64,000 nt of DNA from Thioclava atlantica. Its GTDB lineage: Bacteria > Pseudomonadota > Alphaproteobacteria > Rhodobacterales > Rhodobacteraceae. The DNA is taken from NCBI RefSeq assembly GCF_000737065.1, contig NZ_AQRC01000003.1, positions 248,001 to 312,000 of the forward strand, in the 5' to 3' direction. The notes beneath the pieces are model-generated. The model made no database searches and was not told the DNA's origin. It saw only the letters and a list, made by a program, of their open reading frames with translations. Positions within the stretch are counted from its first letter, which is position 1; the number at the start of each line of letters is the position of its first letter. This document shows positions 17,523 through 26,525 of the stretch, piece by piece. The position numbers and the translations under genes are program-made.

Positions 17523-19097
17523 ATGGCGAGAATAGCCTTCATTCTTCTGACCCATAAGGATCCCGAAGGCATCATCGCGCAGGCCGAGCGGCTGACCGCG
17601 ACCGGCGATTACGTCGCCATCCACTTCGATGCCCGCGCCGGTCAGGCACAGTACCACAAGCTGCGCGAGGCGCTCGACCCCAATCCAAACGTCACCTTCG
17701 CGAAGAAGCGGATCAAGTGCGGCTGGGGCGAATGGAGCCTCGTCGCGGCCACGCTCGAAGCCCTGCGCGCCGCCGAGGCGGCCTTCCCGCGCGCCACGCA
17801 TTTCTACATGCTCTCGGGCGATTGCATGCAGATCAAATCGGCCGAATACGCCCACGCCCTCCTCGACGCGGAGGAAGCCGACTACATCGAGAGCGTCGAT
17901 TTCCACAATTCGGGCTGGATCAAGACCGGGCTCAAGGAAGACCGACTGATCTACCGCCACTGGTTCAACGAGCGCACCCAGCCGAGGCGGTTCTACGCAT
18001 CCTACTCCGCACAGAAGAGACTGGGGCTGACGCGGGAAATCCCGTCGGATCTCCAGATGATGATCGGCTCGCAATGGTGGTGCCTGCGCCGGCGCACGAT
18101 CGAATGGCTTCTCGATTTCATCGAGAACCGGCCCGACGTGATGCGTTTCTTCCGCACCACCTGGATCCCCGACGAGACATTCTTCCAGACGCTCGTGCGC
18201 CATGTCGTGCCCGACCGCGAGATCCGTTCGCGCACCCTCACCTTCCTGGTCTTCACCGATTACGGAATGCCCGCGAATTTCTACAACGACCATTACGACT
18301 TCCTGCTGTCGCAGGATTACCTCTTCGCGCGCAAGATCAGCCCCGATGCAACCGATCTCAAAGCCCGCCTCGGGGAGCTGTGGACGAGCGGGCGGACGGA
18401 GTTCTCGATCTCGAATGAAGGCCGCGCGCTTCACCGGTTCCTGACCGGGCGCGGACGCGTCGGCCGCCGTTTCGCACCGCGCTTCTGGGAGGCGGAATCG
18501 ACCCTCGGGCGCGAGCGCATGCTGGTTCTCGTATTGTGCAAGAAATGGCATGTCGCGAAGCGGCTCATGGGCGAATTGCGCAAGCGCAGCCACATGCCCG
18601 CCTATGACTACCTCTTCAACGAGATGTCCCCCCTGCCCGATCTCGGCGGGATCGAAACGAGCCAGGAAAAGCGCAATCGCCACCGCCGGGCAGTGCTGCG
18701 GATGCTCTATGACCAGCACAATGCCGAACGGATGGTGATCTGCGTCGATCCGGCCTCCTTCCCGGTGATCGAGGATTTCGTGTCGGACAAATGCCAGACC
18801 CGGATCCTCGAGATCGAATGCAGCTTCTCCGATGCCTATCTGGCGGGGCATGCGCGGCGGGTGGGGCTCGCCGGGGAGGCGACGCCGCAACCGGTCCTCG
18901 AGCGTCTCCTGCCGACGATCCGCGCCGATCTGGCCCATGAATCCGAACGCATCCGCGAAGCCGGCTTCGAGAATTACGCCCTCCTGCGCGAAGCGGGAGA
19001 CCGGGAGGACAATGCCCGCGCGCTGGCCCATGCGCTCGACATCCCTTCGGATATGGCGCAAGAACTGGCGCAGCTCGATTACATTTTCGCCGATTGA
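17523..19097 (+). CDS. GT14-type (core-2/I-branching) glycosyltransferase with C-terminal extension
   Basis: A 524-residue protein. The N-terminal 280 residues match GT14 beta-N-acetylglucosaminyl/xylosyltransferases: starting AFILLTHKDP, then IHFDARAG, FYMLSGDCM, GSQWWCLRRRTIEWL and WIPDETFFQTL. The remaining 240 residues form a second domain that I associate with DUF5927/DUF5928-type extensions of rhodobacterial GT14 proteins. No signal peptide. Start ATG 17523 has only a weak ribosome site. It is divergent from a sulfotransferase, and a HIT gene follows by 10 bp. Likely role: adding a branching sugar to a surface polysaccharide; donor and acceptor are not determined. Confidence 0.82.
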   Translation: MARIAFILLTHKDPEGIIAQAERLTATGDYVAIHFDARAGQAQYHKLREALDPNPNVTFAKKRIKCGWGEWSLVAATLEALRAAEAAFPRATHFYMLSGDCMQIKSAEYAHALLDAEEADYIESVDFHNSGWIKTGLKEDRLIYRHWFNERTQPRRFYASYSAQKRLGLTREIPSDLQMMIGSQWWCLRRRTIEWLLDFIENRPDVMRFFRTTWIPDETFFQTLVRHVVPDREIRSRTLTFLVFTDYGMPANFYNDHYDFLLSQDYLFARKISPDATDLKARLGELWTSGRTEFSISNEGRALHRFLTGRGRVGRRFAPRFWEAESTLGRERMLVLVLCKKWHVAKRLMGELRKRSHMPAYDYLFNEMSPLPDLGGIETSQEKRNRHRRAVLRMLYDQHNAERMVICVDPASFPVIEDFVSDKCQTRILEIECSFSDAYLAGHARRVGLAGEATPQPVLERLLPTIRADLAHESERIREAGFENYALLREAGDREDNARALAHALDIPSDMAQELAQLDYIFAD

Positions 19098-19107
19098 GGA
19101 GACCGCG

Positions 19108-19488
19108 ATGGCCTATGCCTATGACGATCAGAACATCTTCGCCAAGATCCTGCGCGGCGAGATCCCCAACGACACCGTTCTGGAAACCGAGCACACGCTC
19201 GCCTTTCGCGACATCGCCCCCAAAGCGCCCGATCATGTGCTGGTGATCCCGAAAGGGACCTATGTCACGCTCGATCATTTCTGCGCCGAGGCGAGCGATG
19301 CGGAAATCGTCGATTTCAACCGTGCCGTCGCGCAGGTCTGCAAGATGATCGGTGCCGAGCCCGGCCATGGCGGCGAGGGGTTCCGCGCGATCTCGAATGC
19401 GGGCGAGAACGGCGTGCAGGAAGTGCCGCATTTCCACATGCACATCCTCGCCGGCCGTCCGCTGGGCCCGATGCTCCTGATGCGCTGA
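19108..19488 (+). CDS. HIT-family nucleotide-binding hydrolase (Hint-like)
   Basis: A 126-residue protein with the histidine triad HFHMHIL near residues 111-117 (catalytic middle His). The family hydrolyses AMP-lysine or AMP-N phosphoramidates. The N-terminal IFAKILRGEIP is typical of the Hint branch. Start ATG 19108 follows GAGGAGACCGCG, a good ribosome site, 10 bp after the GT14 gene. Confidence 0.94.
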   Translation: MAYAYDDQNIFAKILRGEIPNDTVLETEHTLAFRDIAPKAPDHVLVIPKGTYVTLDHFCAEASDAEIVDFNRAVAQVCKMIGAEPGHGGEGFRAISNAGENGVQEVPHFHMHILAGRPLGPMLLMR

Positions 19489-19496
19489 AGCGGGTG

Positions 19497-19518
19497 GCGC
19501 GCCCGGAACCGGGCGCGC
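19497..19518. terminator. Strong GC hairpin between convergent HIT and adenosine kinase genes
   Basis: Perfect 10-bp arms (GCGCGCCCGG, CCGGGCGCGC) separated by AA form a very stable stem, symmetric on both strands, located exactly in the 37-bp gap between convergent genes. There is no T-run, so bidirectional termination is inferred. Confidence 0.5.
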
Positions 19519-19525
19519 GCAAGCC

Positions 19526-20512
19526 TCAGATGAGCCCGTGATTGGCGAAGAGCGCCTTCACGTCGACCTCGGGGCGCGCGCCGTAATGCGCGATCACTTC
19601 CGCGGCCGCGACACAGCCCATCCGGCCCGCCGTCTCGAGGCTCTGCCCCGTCGCGTAGCCATAGAGGAAGCCCGCCGCGAACTGGTCCCCGGCTCCCGTC
19701 GCATCGACCGGAACGACGCGCTTGACGGGCACGCTGACGCGTTCCTCACCACGGATCAGGATCACGTCATCGCCCGAACGGGTGCACACGACGAGCTCGC
19801 AATCCTCGGCAGCCTGTTTCAGCGCGGCGTCGAGATCGGTCTGGTAGAGCGACTCCCACTCGTGCTGGTTGCCGATCACGTAATCCATCTGGTCGCGCAC
19901 GAGCCGACGGAAATCGGCGCGGTGACGGTCGACGCAGAACGGATCGCTGAGCGCGATGCCCGCCTTGCCGCCGCCCCGGTGACACCCCTGCGCGGCTTTC
20001 AGGAACGCGGCCTTGCCGTGATCCTTGTCGAAGAGATAGCCCTCGAGGAACAGGATCTGGGTGTTCTCGACCACGTCGAGGCTGACATCCTCGGTCGAGA
20101 CCTCCGCCGAGATCCCCAGATAGGTGTTCATCGAGCGCTCGCCATCGGGCGTCACGAAGATCATCGAGCGCGACGTCGGCAGCTCGCCCTGCTTCACCGG
20201 AGGGTTCGGGAAATCGGTGCCCTCACCATGCAGTGCCGCCTCGTAGAAGCGCCCGAGCACATCGTCGCGCACCCGCCCGATGAAGGCGGTGGTGAGACCG
20301 AGATTGCCGCAGCCCGCGACGGTATTGCCCACCGAGCCGCCCGGCGCCTGCGTGCGCTCCTTCATCGCGCCATACAGCGTCTCGCCACGTTCGCGCTCGA
20401 TCAGCTGCATGATGCCCTTCTCGATCCCCATGTGATCGAGAAAGCTCTCGTCGCATTGCGCGATCACGTCGACCACGGCATTGCCGATGCCCACGACCTG
20501 GTATTGCTTCAC
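19526..20512 (-). CDS. Adenosine kinase-like PfkB-family sugar kinase
   Basis: A 328-residue ribokinase-fold kinase. The PfkB signature with catalytic Asp is DATGAGDQFAAGF near residue 275, and the N-terminal substrate region VGIGNAVVDVIAQ and GGSVGNTV are characteristic of adenosine kinase-like members. It likely phosphorylates adenosine to AMP. A GTG start at 20512 was chosen because it overlaps the nth stop (GTGA) and gives the usual beginning VKQYQVVGIGNA. The longer frame upstream overlaps nth and is unlikely. Confidence 0.88.
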   Translation of the reverse strand: MKQYQVVGIGNAVVDVIAQCDESFLDHMGIEKGIMQLIERERGETLYGAMKERTQAPGGSVGNTVAGCGNLGLTTAFIGRVRDDVLGRFYEAALHGEGTDFPNPPVKQGELPTSRSMIFVTPDGERSMNTYLGISAEVSTEDVSLDVVENTQILFLEGYLFDKDHGKAAFLKAAQGCHRGGGKAGIALSDPFCVDRHRADFRRLVRDQMDYVIGNQHEWESLYQTDLDAALKQAAEDCELVVCTRSGDDVILIRGEERVSVPVKRVVPVDATGAGDQFAAGFLYGYATGQSLETAGRMGCVAAAEVIAHYGARPEVDVKALFANHGLI

Positions 20513-21153
20513 AGGGTCTTCTCCTCGAACTGGCACAGATCCGCGATCGGACAGGCTTTGCATTTGGGTTTGCGCGCCACGCAGATATACCGCCCGTGCA
20601 GGATCAGCCAGTGATGGGCATGGCGCTGGTATTCGACGGGGACGTTATCCTCGATGGCGCGCTCGACCGCGTCGACATCCTTGCCCGGACAGATCCCGGT
20701 GCGGTTGCCGACCCGGAAGATATGCGTATCGACAGCCTGCGCGGGGTGGCCGAACCACATGTTGAGAACGACATTCGCGGTCTTGCGCCCCACCCCGGGT
20801 AGGCTCTGGAGCGCCGCACGGGAACTGGGCACCTCGCCCCCGTATGTCTCGACGAGGATCTGGCTGAGCTTGATGACGTTCTTCGCCTTCTGCCGGAACA
20901 GCCCGATCGTCTTGATATGCTCGGTCAGCCCCTCGAGGCCGAGTTCGAGCATCTTCTCGGGCGTGTCCGCCACCTTGAAGAGGGCGCGCGTGGCCTTGTT
21001 CACCCCCGCATCGGTCGCCTGCGCCGAAAGCGCCACGGCCACCACAAGCGTGAAGGCGTTGACATGTTCGAGCTCCCCCTTGGGATGGGGCTCGGCGGCT
21101 TCGAACCGCGCGAAGACCTCTTTCATGGTGGCGTAATCGAACTGCTTGGCCAT
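20509..21153 (-). CDS. nth: Endonuclease III
   Basis: A 214-residue base-excision repair glycosylase/AP lyase for oxidised pyrimidines. The helix-hairpin-helix LPGVGRKTAN carries catalytic Lys124. Asp142 lies in VDTHIFRVGNR. The four iron-sulfur cysteines C191, C198, C201 and C207 show the classic C-X6-C-X2-C-X5-C spacing. ATG 21153 was chosen; 25 upstream codons are open but lack family similarity. It overlaps the start of the downstream adenosine kinase gene. Confidence 0.97.
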   Translation of the reverse strand: MAKQFDYATMKEVFARFEAAEPHPKGELEHVNAFTLVVAVALSAQATDAGVNKATRALFKVADTPEKMLELGLEGLTEHIKTIGLFRQKAKNVIKLSQILVETYGGEVPSSRAALQSLPGVGRKTANVVLNMWFGHPAQAVDTHIFRVGNRTGICPGKDVDAVERAIEDNVPVEYQRHAHHWLILHGRYICVARKPKCKACPIADLCQFEEKTL

Positions 21154-21267
21154 GCCTCCTAATGCCTTCGGCGGCCCGGAAGGGCAAGTCTTCGCGACAA
21201 TACGCAGCTTTCGGGTCGCGCGCGGCACGGCGCGCGCCTAGGATCGAGTTCAGAGAAAGGCCCGACC

Positions 21268-22125
21268 ATGACCGCGATGACCGCTCCCGAGACCGCTTAT
21301 CACTACAAGCTCATCGCCCGCGCGCTCGACGAGATCGACGCCGCGCAGGCGGCTGGCATGCCGCTCTCTCTCGAGGCGCTCGCCGCCCGGCTCTCGATGA
21401 GCCCCGCACATTTCCAGCGCCTCTTCTCCGCCTGGGTCGGCGTGTCGCCCAAACGCTACCAGCAATATCTTACCCTCGATTTCGTGCGCGCTCTGCTGGC
21501 GCGGCGGATGCCGCTCGACGAGGTGGCGCATCAGGCCGGCCTCTCGGGCACCGGACGGCTGCACGATCTGGTTTTGCGGTGGGAGGCGATGACCCCCGGG
21601 GCTTTCGCGCGCGCGGGCGACGGGCTGACGATCCGCTGGGGGCGGTTCGAGACCCCCTTCGGCCCGGCGATCGCGATGGGCACGGAACAGGGGCTCTGCG
21701 GGCTCGCCTTCAGCGCCGAGATGGGCGCGCAGGAGGCGTTCGACGATCTCGCCCGACGCTGGCCGGCCGCTGCCTTCCACGAAGATCCCGAACCGCTGCG
21801 CGCATGGGTCGAGGCGGCCTTCGCCCGCCATGGCGAAGCCCGGCTGACGCTTATCGGGGCGCCGTTCCAGATCAAGGTCTGGGAGGCCCTGCTTTCGATC
21901 CCCTCGGGCCAGGTGACCACCTATTCCGACATCGCCGAGGCGATCGGCCACCCCAAGGCGGTGCGCGCGGTCGGCACCGCGGTCGGGCGCAACCCGATCT
22001 CCTTCCTCATTCCCTGCCACCGGGCCTTGCGCAAATCCGGCGGGCTCGGCGGGTATCACTGGGGACTGGGTGTTAAGCGCGCCATGCTCGGATGGGAAGC
22101 CGCGCGCGCCGAGGCCGAAGGCTGA
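21268..22125 (+). CDS. Ada-like fusion: AraC helix-turn-helix plus O6-methylguanine-DNA methyltransferase
   Basis: A 285-residue two-domain protein. Residues about 15-105 form an AraC-type DNA-binding domain (LSMSPAHFQRLFSAWVG). Residues about 120-280 are an alkyltransferase with the acceptor motif IPCHRAL. The N-terminal zinc/methylphosphotriester domain of E. coli Ada is absent, so it can repair O6-alkylguanine but cannot sense phosphotriesters in the Ada way. It may still act as an alkylation-linked regulator. Start ATG 21268 (MTAMTAPE) follows AGAAAGG. Two repair genes (nth and this) lie back to back. Confidence 0.93.
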   Translation: MTAMTAPETAYHYKLIARALDEIDAAQAAGMPLSLEALAARLSMSPAHFQRLFSAWVGVSPKRYQQYLTLDFVRALLARRMPLDEVAHQAGLSGTGRLHDLVLRWEAMTPGAFARAGDGLTIRWGRFETPFGPAIAMGTEQGLCGLAFSAEMGAQEAFDDLARRWPAAAFHEDPEPLRAWVEAAFARHGEARLTLIGAPFQIKVWEALLSIPSGQVTTYSDIAEAIGHPKAVRAVGTAVGRNPISFLIPCHRALRKSGGLGGYHWGLGVKRAMLGWEAARAEAEG

Positions 22126-22227
22126 CATTTCCCCCGCGCGATCGCGGCGAGAGGGCAATGCGCGGAAACCCGCCCGGCACGAAATCTCGATGGAACAATC
22201 CGGCCGGATACGCGTATCTTTGCGTCA

Positions 22228-22246
22228 AGCTTCGAAACGAGAAGCT
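22228..22246 (+). other. Possible 5'-UTR hairpin before the OmpA lipoprotein gene
   Basis: Arms AGCTTC and GAAGCT separated by GAAACGA sit 25 bases upstream of the ATG at 22271, followed by a purine-rich GAGAGAGAG stretch. Many outer-membrane protein mRNAs carry stabilising 5' stems; this is only a candidate. Confidence 0.3.
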
Positions 22247-22270
22247 AAGAGAGAGAGCAGAGAGACCGAT

Positions 22271-22951
22271 ATGACTACCGTCCTCAAAACCAAGACCATT
22301 CTTCTGGGTGCCGCCGCTGCCATGGCGCTCGCAGCCTGTGTGCCGGGTGGCTATACCGGCGCGAACAATCCCGATCAGAGCCCCAACGCGAACCGCAATT
22401 CGGGCGCGATCACCGGCGCGCTGATCGGCGGCGCGATCGGCGCGACCCGCAAGGGCGACGAGAAACTGACGAAAGCCGCCGCGGGCGCGATCGTCGGCGG
22501 GCTCGTCGGTGGCGCAATCGGCGCCCAGCTCGACCGCCAGGCGCAGGAACTGCGCCGCGACCTGACCACCAATGGCGTCAGCGTCGTGCGCTCGGGCAAC
22601 CAGCTCATCGTGACGATGCCGCAAGACGTGCTCTTCGCGACCGACAGCGCCTCGGTGCGCCCCGACCTGCAGCGCGACCTCTACACGCTCGCGGGCAGCC
22701 TCAACCGCTACCCCGACACCACCGTCGAGGTCATCGGCCATACCGACAACACCGGAACGGCCGCCTACAACCTGCAACTGTCGCAGCGTCGCGCCCAGGC
22801 GGTGTCGAACATCCTCGTCGATGCCGGCGTGCCGGGCTACCGCGTGGTGCCGATCGGTCGGGGCGAGAGCCAACCGATCGCGAGCAACCTCACGCCGGAA
22901 GGGCGCCAAGCGAACCGCCGGGTCGAATTCGTCATTCGCCCGAACCGTTAA
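22271..22951 (+). CDS. OmpA-family peptidoglycan-associated lipoprotein with glycine-zipper domain (YiaD-like)
   Basis: A 226-residue protein. The signal peptide ends in a lipobox LAAC (about residues 20-23), implying acylation and anchoring. A glycine-zipper stretch with GALIGGAIGA and GLVGGAIGA lies at about 48-90. The OmpA domain at about 115-225 contains GHTDNTGTAAYNLQLSQRRA and NRRVEF. It probably tethers a membrane to peptidoglycan in the periplasm. A good intrinsic terminator follows. Confidence 0.92.
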   Translation: MTTVLKTKTILLGAAAAMALAACVPGGYTGANNPDQSPNANRNSGAITGALIGGAIGATRKGDEKLTKAAAGAIVGGLVGGAIGAQLDRQAQELRRDLTTNGVSVVRSGNQLIVTMPQDVLFATDSASVRPDLQRDLYTLAGSLNRYPDTTVEVIGHTDNTGTAAYNLQLSQRRAQAVSNILVDAGVPGYRVVPIGRGESQPIASNLTPEGRQANRRVEFVIRPNR

Positions 22952-22970
22952 GCGGGTTTCAAGTGTTTCG

Positions 22971-22998
22971 AAAGGCCGGGGAAACCCGGCCTTTTTTG
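22971..22998 (+). terminator. Intrinsic terminator after the OmpA lipoprotein gene
   Basis: Stem AAGGCCGGG / CCCGGCCTT with a short GAAA-type loop, followed by a run of six or more T, 20 bp after the stop codon. Confidence 0.88.
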
Positions 22999-23047
22999 TT
23001 GCCTGCCCCCCTATCTGGTCATACATCTTTACCACATGGAGGGGGCA

Positions 23048-23815
23048 ATGCCGTTTCAAAAAATTGAATCCGAAAAACTCGCGAACGCTGTCGTGCGCCA
23101 GATCGAGGAGCTCATCTTGCAGGGCATCCTGCGGCCGGGTGAGCGCCTGCCCTCCGAGCGCGAGCTGTCCGAACGCCTCGGCGTTTCGCGGCCGAGTCTG
23201 CGCGAAGCGGTGGCCGAGCTGCAGAATTCGGGGCTTCTCACGACGCGGGCCGGTGCTGGGATCTTCGTGGCCGACGTGCTCGATTCCGCATTCTCGCCCG
23301 CGCTGATCCGCCTTTTCGCGAGTAACGAGCAGGCGCTCTTCGACTATATCTCCTTCCGGCGCGACATGGAGGGGCTCGCGGCCGAGCGCGCGGCCCAATA
23401 CGGTTCCGAGACCGATCTCAAGGTCATCCAGACGCTTTTCGACCAGATGGAAGCTGCCCATTCCAAGCGCAACCCGGCCGAGGAGGCGCATCTCGACGCG
23501 CAGTTTCACATGGCGATCATCGAGGCCAGCCACAACGTCATCATGATCCACATGATGCGGGCGATGTTCGACCTGCTGGCAGAAGGCGTCTTCTACAACC
23601 GCTCGATCATGTTCCGCAATCGCGCCACCCGCGGGCAGCTTCTCGAACAGCACCGGGCGATCAATGTCGCCATCCAGCGCCGTGATGCGGCGGCTGCGCG
23701 CAAGGCCGTGGCCGCGCATATGGATTTCGTCGAGGAAGAGATGGCGGCGATGCGCCGGGCCGAGCGCAACGAGGCGACGGCGCGGCTTCGGCTCGAGCAC
23801 AAGGTGGCAAAGTAA
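23048..23815 (+). CDS. GntR/FadR-family transcriptional regulator
   Basis: A 255-residue repressor-type regulator. The N-terminal winged helix (about 5-75) contains PSERELSERLGVSRPSLREA. The all-helical FCD ligand domain follows, with metal-binding His residues in FHMAII and AAHMDF. PdhR/LldR-like members sense pyruvate, lactate or other small acids. ATG 23048 was preferred because GGAGGGGG lies directly upstream; an ATG at 23036 would place this ribosome site inside the gene. Between 23018 and 23036 is an imperfect TGGTCA...TTACCA repeat that could be its own operator. No obvious target gene adjoins it. Confidence 0.9.
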   Translation: MPFQKIESEKLANAVVRQIEELILQGILRPGERLPSERELSERLGVSRPSLREAVAELQNSGLLTTRAGAGIFVADVLDSAFSPALIRLFASNEQALFDYISFRRDMEGLAAERAAQYGSETDLKVIQTLFDQMEAAHSKRNPAEEAHLDAQFHMAIIEASHNVIMIHMMRAMFDLLAEGVFYNRSIMFRNRATRGQLLEQHRAINVAIQRRDAAAARKAVAAHMDFVEEEMAAMRRAERNEATARLRLEHKVAK

Positions 23816-23835
23816 TTTTCCCGAAACCGAACGAA

Positions 23836-23862
23836 AAACCCCGGCCACGCGGACCGGGGTTT
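23836..23862. terminator. Bidirectional intrinsic terminator
   Basis: Arms AAACCCCGG (23836-23844) and CCGGGGTTT (23854-23862) lie between the FadR-type gene and the convergent ATP synthase operon. On the minus strand the stem runs into a stretch of T, giving a good terminator for atpF. On the plus strand the T-run is only three bases. Confidence 0.8.
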
Positions 23863-23887
23863 CGTATCTTGTCGTGATCCGGGGGGA

Positions 23888-24445
23888 TCAGTTGAGCCGT
23901 TGCTCGACCTCGCCGAGCGAGGAGTCGATCATCGCGGCACGATCCTGCGCGGAGAGCTGCTTGCTCAGGACGTCGCCCGCGGCGGCCACGGCAACCGTCA
24001 CCGCGCGGTCCTTGACCTCCTTGAGCGCCTGCGCCTCGGCCGAAGCGATCTGCTCGTCGGCAGCCTTGAGCCGGCGTTCGATCGAGACCTTCAGATCGTC
24101 CTTGGCCTTTTCAGCGGCAGCCTCGGCGTCGCGCTTGGCGGCGGCGACGATCTGGTCGGCCTGGCCCTGCACTTCGCGTGCCTGACGCTCGTAGCTGGCA
24201 AGGATCGACTGGGCTTCGTCGCGCAGCTTGCGCGCCTCCTCGAGGTCCGAGCGGATGTTGTCCGCGCGCTTGTCGAGCATCTTGCCCAGCATGCCGGGAA
24301 CCTTCGCCCACAGGACGATCCCGACGAAGAGCAGGAAGGCCAGCGTCACGATGAAGTTCGTGTTCCACAGCGAGAAGAACGGCCCCGAGGCCGCGAAAGC
24401 GGGCTGCGCGGCAAGCACGAGGAGAAGTGAGAGTTTCTTCATCAT
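23888..24445 (-). CDS. atpF: ATP synthase F0 subunit b
   Basis: A 185-residue stator subunit. After a short N-terminal hydrophobic segment (possible signal-like stretch ending in AFAA) comes a transmembrane helix (about 27-50), then a long coiled coil rich in Ala, Glu, Arg and Lys that reaches the F1 head. It is the last gene of the F0 operon, 1 bp after b'. Two tandem ATG codons (24445, 24442) make the exact start uncertain by one residue. Confidence 0.95.
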   Translation of the reverse strand: MMKKLSLLLVLAAQPAFAASGPFFSLWNTNFIVTLAFLLFVGIVLWAKVPGMLGKMLDKRADNIRSDLEEARKLRDEAQSILASYERQAREVQGQADQIVAAAKRDAEAAAEKAKDDLKVSIERRLKAADEQIASAEAQALKEVKDRAVTVAVAAAGDVLSKQLSAQDRAAMIDSSLGEVEQRLN

Positions 24446-24446
24446 C

Positions 24447-25010
24447 TTACCCTTTCAGCCGCGCATCCACCGCCGCGCCGACGGCCGAGGCATCCGCCTT
24501 GCCCCCGAGCGCCGCAACGATCTCGCCGGCGGTGTCCTTGGCGACCTGATCGACCGCCGCCAGAGCGCCGTCGCGGATCTCCGCGATGCGTTTTTCCGAT
24601 TCCGCCGAGCGTGCCGCGATCTCGGCATCCGCCTTGGCGATGGCTGCGTCGAGGTCCTTCTGGATCTCGGCACGGGTTTCGCCGGCGATTTTCTGCGCCT
24701 GGGCGCGGGCGTCGGCCAGCGCCTTTTCATAGGCCGCTTCGGCTTCTTCGGCCTTGCGCTTGAAGTCCTCGGCCGCAGCGATGTCACCCGCGATCGTACC
24801 CTGACGATCGGCGAGCACCGCCTCGATCCGCGGCAGCGCGATGCGCGAGAGCAGCCAGTAGATCACGACCAGAGCGACCAGAAGCCAGAAGATCTGGTTC
24901 GGATAGCTCGTGAAATCGAGTTGCGGCATGCCACCCTTATGGGCCGCCTGAGCAGCGCCATGGGCCGCGTCAGCGACTGCGTGCGCCGTATTTTGCGTTT
25001 CGCTTGCCAT
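24447..25010 (-). CDS. atpG: ATP synthase F0 subunit b'
   Basis: A 187-residue second b-type stator subunit, as found in Rhodobacterales and photosynthetic bacteria where b and b' form a heterodimer. A polar Ala/His-rich N-terminal tail of about 35 residues precedes the membrane helix ([15 protein letters not shown]), then a long coiled coil. ATG 25010 was chosen as the start because codons further upstream lie in the spacer to atpE. The symbol atpG (or atpF2) is used variably for b' and should not be confused with F1 gamma. Confidence 0.93.
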   Translation of the reverse strand: MASETQNTAHAVADAAHGAAQAAHKGGMPQLDFTSYPNQIFWLLVALVVIYWLLSRIALPRIEAVLADRQGTIAGDIAAAEDFKRKAEEAEAAYEKALADARAQAQKIAGETRAEIQKDLDAAIAKADAEIAARSAESEKRIAEIRDGALAAVDQVAKDTAGEIVAALGGKADASAVGAAVDARLKG

Positions 25011-25051
25011 GTCGTCCCTCGACCCTGATACACAGATCCCCTTGCGGGTCA

Positions 25052-25079
25052 CGGGATGGGCCCCGAATGGGCCCACCCG
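25052..25079 (-). other. Intercistronic hairpin between atpE and b'
   Basis: A stem with arms CGGG-A-TGGGCC and GGCCCA-CCCG (one bulged A) and a 7-nt loop lies in the 92-bp gap after atpE. Such stems commonly protect or partly terminate atpE mRNA so that subunit c is made in excess. No T-run is present, so readthrough to b' is expected. Confidence 0.55.
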
Positions 25080-25102
25080 CCCTCAAGGAAAAGCGTGCTG
25101 GA

Positions 25103-25339
25103 TCAGACGGCGAACATCAGCAGCAGCGCGACGAGGAACGAGAAGATCCCGAGCGCTTCTGCGAAAGCGATGCCGATGAAGAGGGTCGCGGTCTGGCCAG
25201 CGGCAGCCGACGGGTTGCGCAGAGCGCCCGACAGGAAGTTACCGGCGACGTTACCCACACCGATGGCCGAGCCACCCATGCCCATGCAGGCCAGGCCAGC
25301 ACCGATGTAAGCACCCATTTGAACGATATTGCCTTCCAT
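25103..25339 (-). CDS. atpE: ATP synthase F0 subunit c
   Basis: A 78-residue proteolipid that forms the rotor ring. Two transmembrane helices joined by the polar loop R-N-P (residues 41-43), with the proton-carrying Glu61 in GIAFAEALG. Start ATG 25339 was chosen because AGGAG lies 8 bases upstream and the protein then begins MEGNIV as in relatives; ATG and GTG codons slightly upstream are too close to this site. Confidence 0.97.
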   Translation of the reverse strand: MEGNIVQMGAYIGAGLACMGMGGSAIGVGNVAGNFLSGALRNPSAAAGQTATLFIGIAFAEALGIFSFLVALLLMFAV

Positions 25340-25405
25340 GTTCATCACTCCTTGAGGTTGGAATTGGCAGATAGAGAGTTAAGCGGTTCGTATCCCCGTC
25401 CCCGG

Positions 25406-26182
25406 TCAGTGGGCCGGATGCAGCGCGTCACGCAGGTACACGCAGGTGAGGATCGTGAAGACATAGGCCTGGATGAAGGCCACCAGAACTTCGAGGCCGT
25501 ACATCGCGGCGATCGCGATGATCGAGAGCGGGGTCACCGCGATCCCGACGCCCGAGAGCAGGATGAGCGGCGCGAAAGCAGCAAACACCTTCATCACGGC
25601 GTGCCCGGCCATCATGTTGCCGGCAAGACGAATGGAGTGGCTGACGGGGCGCACGAAGTAGGAAATGATCTCGATAATCGCGAGGACCGGGCGCAGCGCG
25701 AGCGGCGCCGAGGACACCCAGAACAGGCTCAGGAAACCGGCACCGTTCTTCACGAAGCCGACGACGGTCACCGTCACGAAGACGAGCATCGCGAGCGTCG
25801 CGGTCACCGCGACATGCGAGGTGGTGGTGAACGAACGCGGCAGCAGGCCGAGGAAGTTCGAGAAGACGATGAACAGGAACAGGGTGAAGATGTAGGGGAA
25901 GAACTTCAGCGCGTCCTTGCCGGCGACGTCTTCGACCATCTTGTGGATGAAGCCGTAGGCCAGCTCGGCGATCGACTGGGCGCGGCTCGGAACGACGGCG
26001 CGGCCACGGGTCCCGATCACCAGCATGAAGAAGATCGCGGCGATCGCCACGGCCATCCACAGCGTCACGTTGGTCGGCGTGTACCAATGAACCGGTCCGT
26101 CACCAAAGAGCGGCTTCACGATGAACTGGTCCATCGGGTGGAAGACCAGCTCGGTGCGCATTTCCTGTTCCAGATTAGCCAC
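25406..26182 (-). CDS. atpB: ATP synthase F0 subunit a
   Basis: A 258-residue membrane subunit that forms the proton half-channels. The essential arginine is in [14 protein letters not shown], in a strongly hydrophobic protein of about five or six helices, and the C-terminal segment is typical of subunit a. A GTG start at 26182 overlapping the atpI stop is favoured, with GAGGA nine bases before. An ATG at 26200 or 26161 cannot be excluded. Confidence 0.94.
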   Translation of the reverse strand: MANLEQEMRTELVFHPMDQFIVKPLFGDGPVHWYTPTNVTLWMAVAIAAIFFMLVIGTRGRAVVPSRAQSIAELAYGFIHKMVEDVAGKDALKFFPYIFTLFLFIVFSNFLGLLPRSFTTTSHVAVTATLAMLVFVTVTVVGFVKNGAGFLSLFWVSSAPLALRPVLAIIEIISYFVRPVSHSIRLAGNMMAGHAVMKVFAAFAPLILLSGVGIAVTPLSIIAIAAMYGLEVLVAFIQAYVFTILTCVYLRDALHPAH

Positions 26183-26525
26183 GTTCGTTATCCTCTTCAT
26201 CGGCCATCGAGGCCGCACGCTCCTCATTCATCTCCCGGGCCGAGCGAAGCATCACCTTCACTCCGGCCGCGAGGCCCAACAGCGTGAACAGCACCATCAG
26301 CCACGGCTGCGTGCCCAGAAGCACATCGAGCCCGTATCCGACGCCGAAGCCGATCCCCAGCCCCGAAACCATCTCGATCACCATCCGCCAGGCCATGTTG
26401 GCCTGCGACAGGTGATGATCGGCACGCTGCGCGGGAGGCTCGTGCTCCTTTCGCACCTCGGACAGCCGTTTTTCCAGCGCGGCGAGGCGCTCGGGATCGG
26501 GCTCGTCGGAGCGGCGTTCAGGCAT
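26175..26525 (-). CDS. atpI: ATP synthase assembly protein I
   Basis: A 116-residue protein with a charged N-terminal 45 residues, then two transmembrane helices ([21 protein letters not shown] and the [15 protein letters not shown] segment), then an acidic-basic tail. AtpI helps assemble the c-ring and may move Mg2+. It is the first gene of the F0 operon and overlaps the atpB start by 8 bp. ATG 26525 was chosen; the longer open frame upstream is AT-rich spacer. Confidence 0.88.
   Translation of the reverse strand: MPERRSDEPDPERLAALEKRLSEVRKEHEPPAQRADHHLSQANMAWRMVIEMVSGLGIGFGVGYGLDVLLGTQPWLMVLFTLLGLAAGVKVMLRSAREMNEERAASMADEEDNERG

Noticed and set aside
23018-23036. TGGTCA...TTACCA as FadR-type operator
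   Set aside because: Arms match at five of six positions, but the 7-bp gap is not that of known PdhR/LldR sites, so it is only mentioned with the gene.
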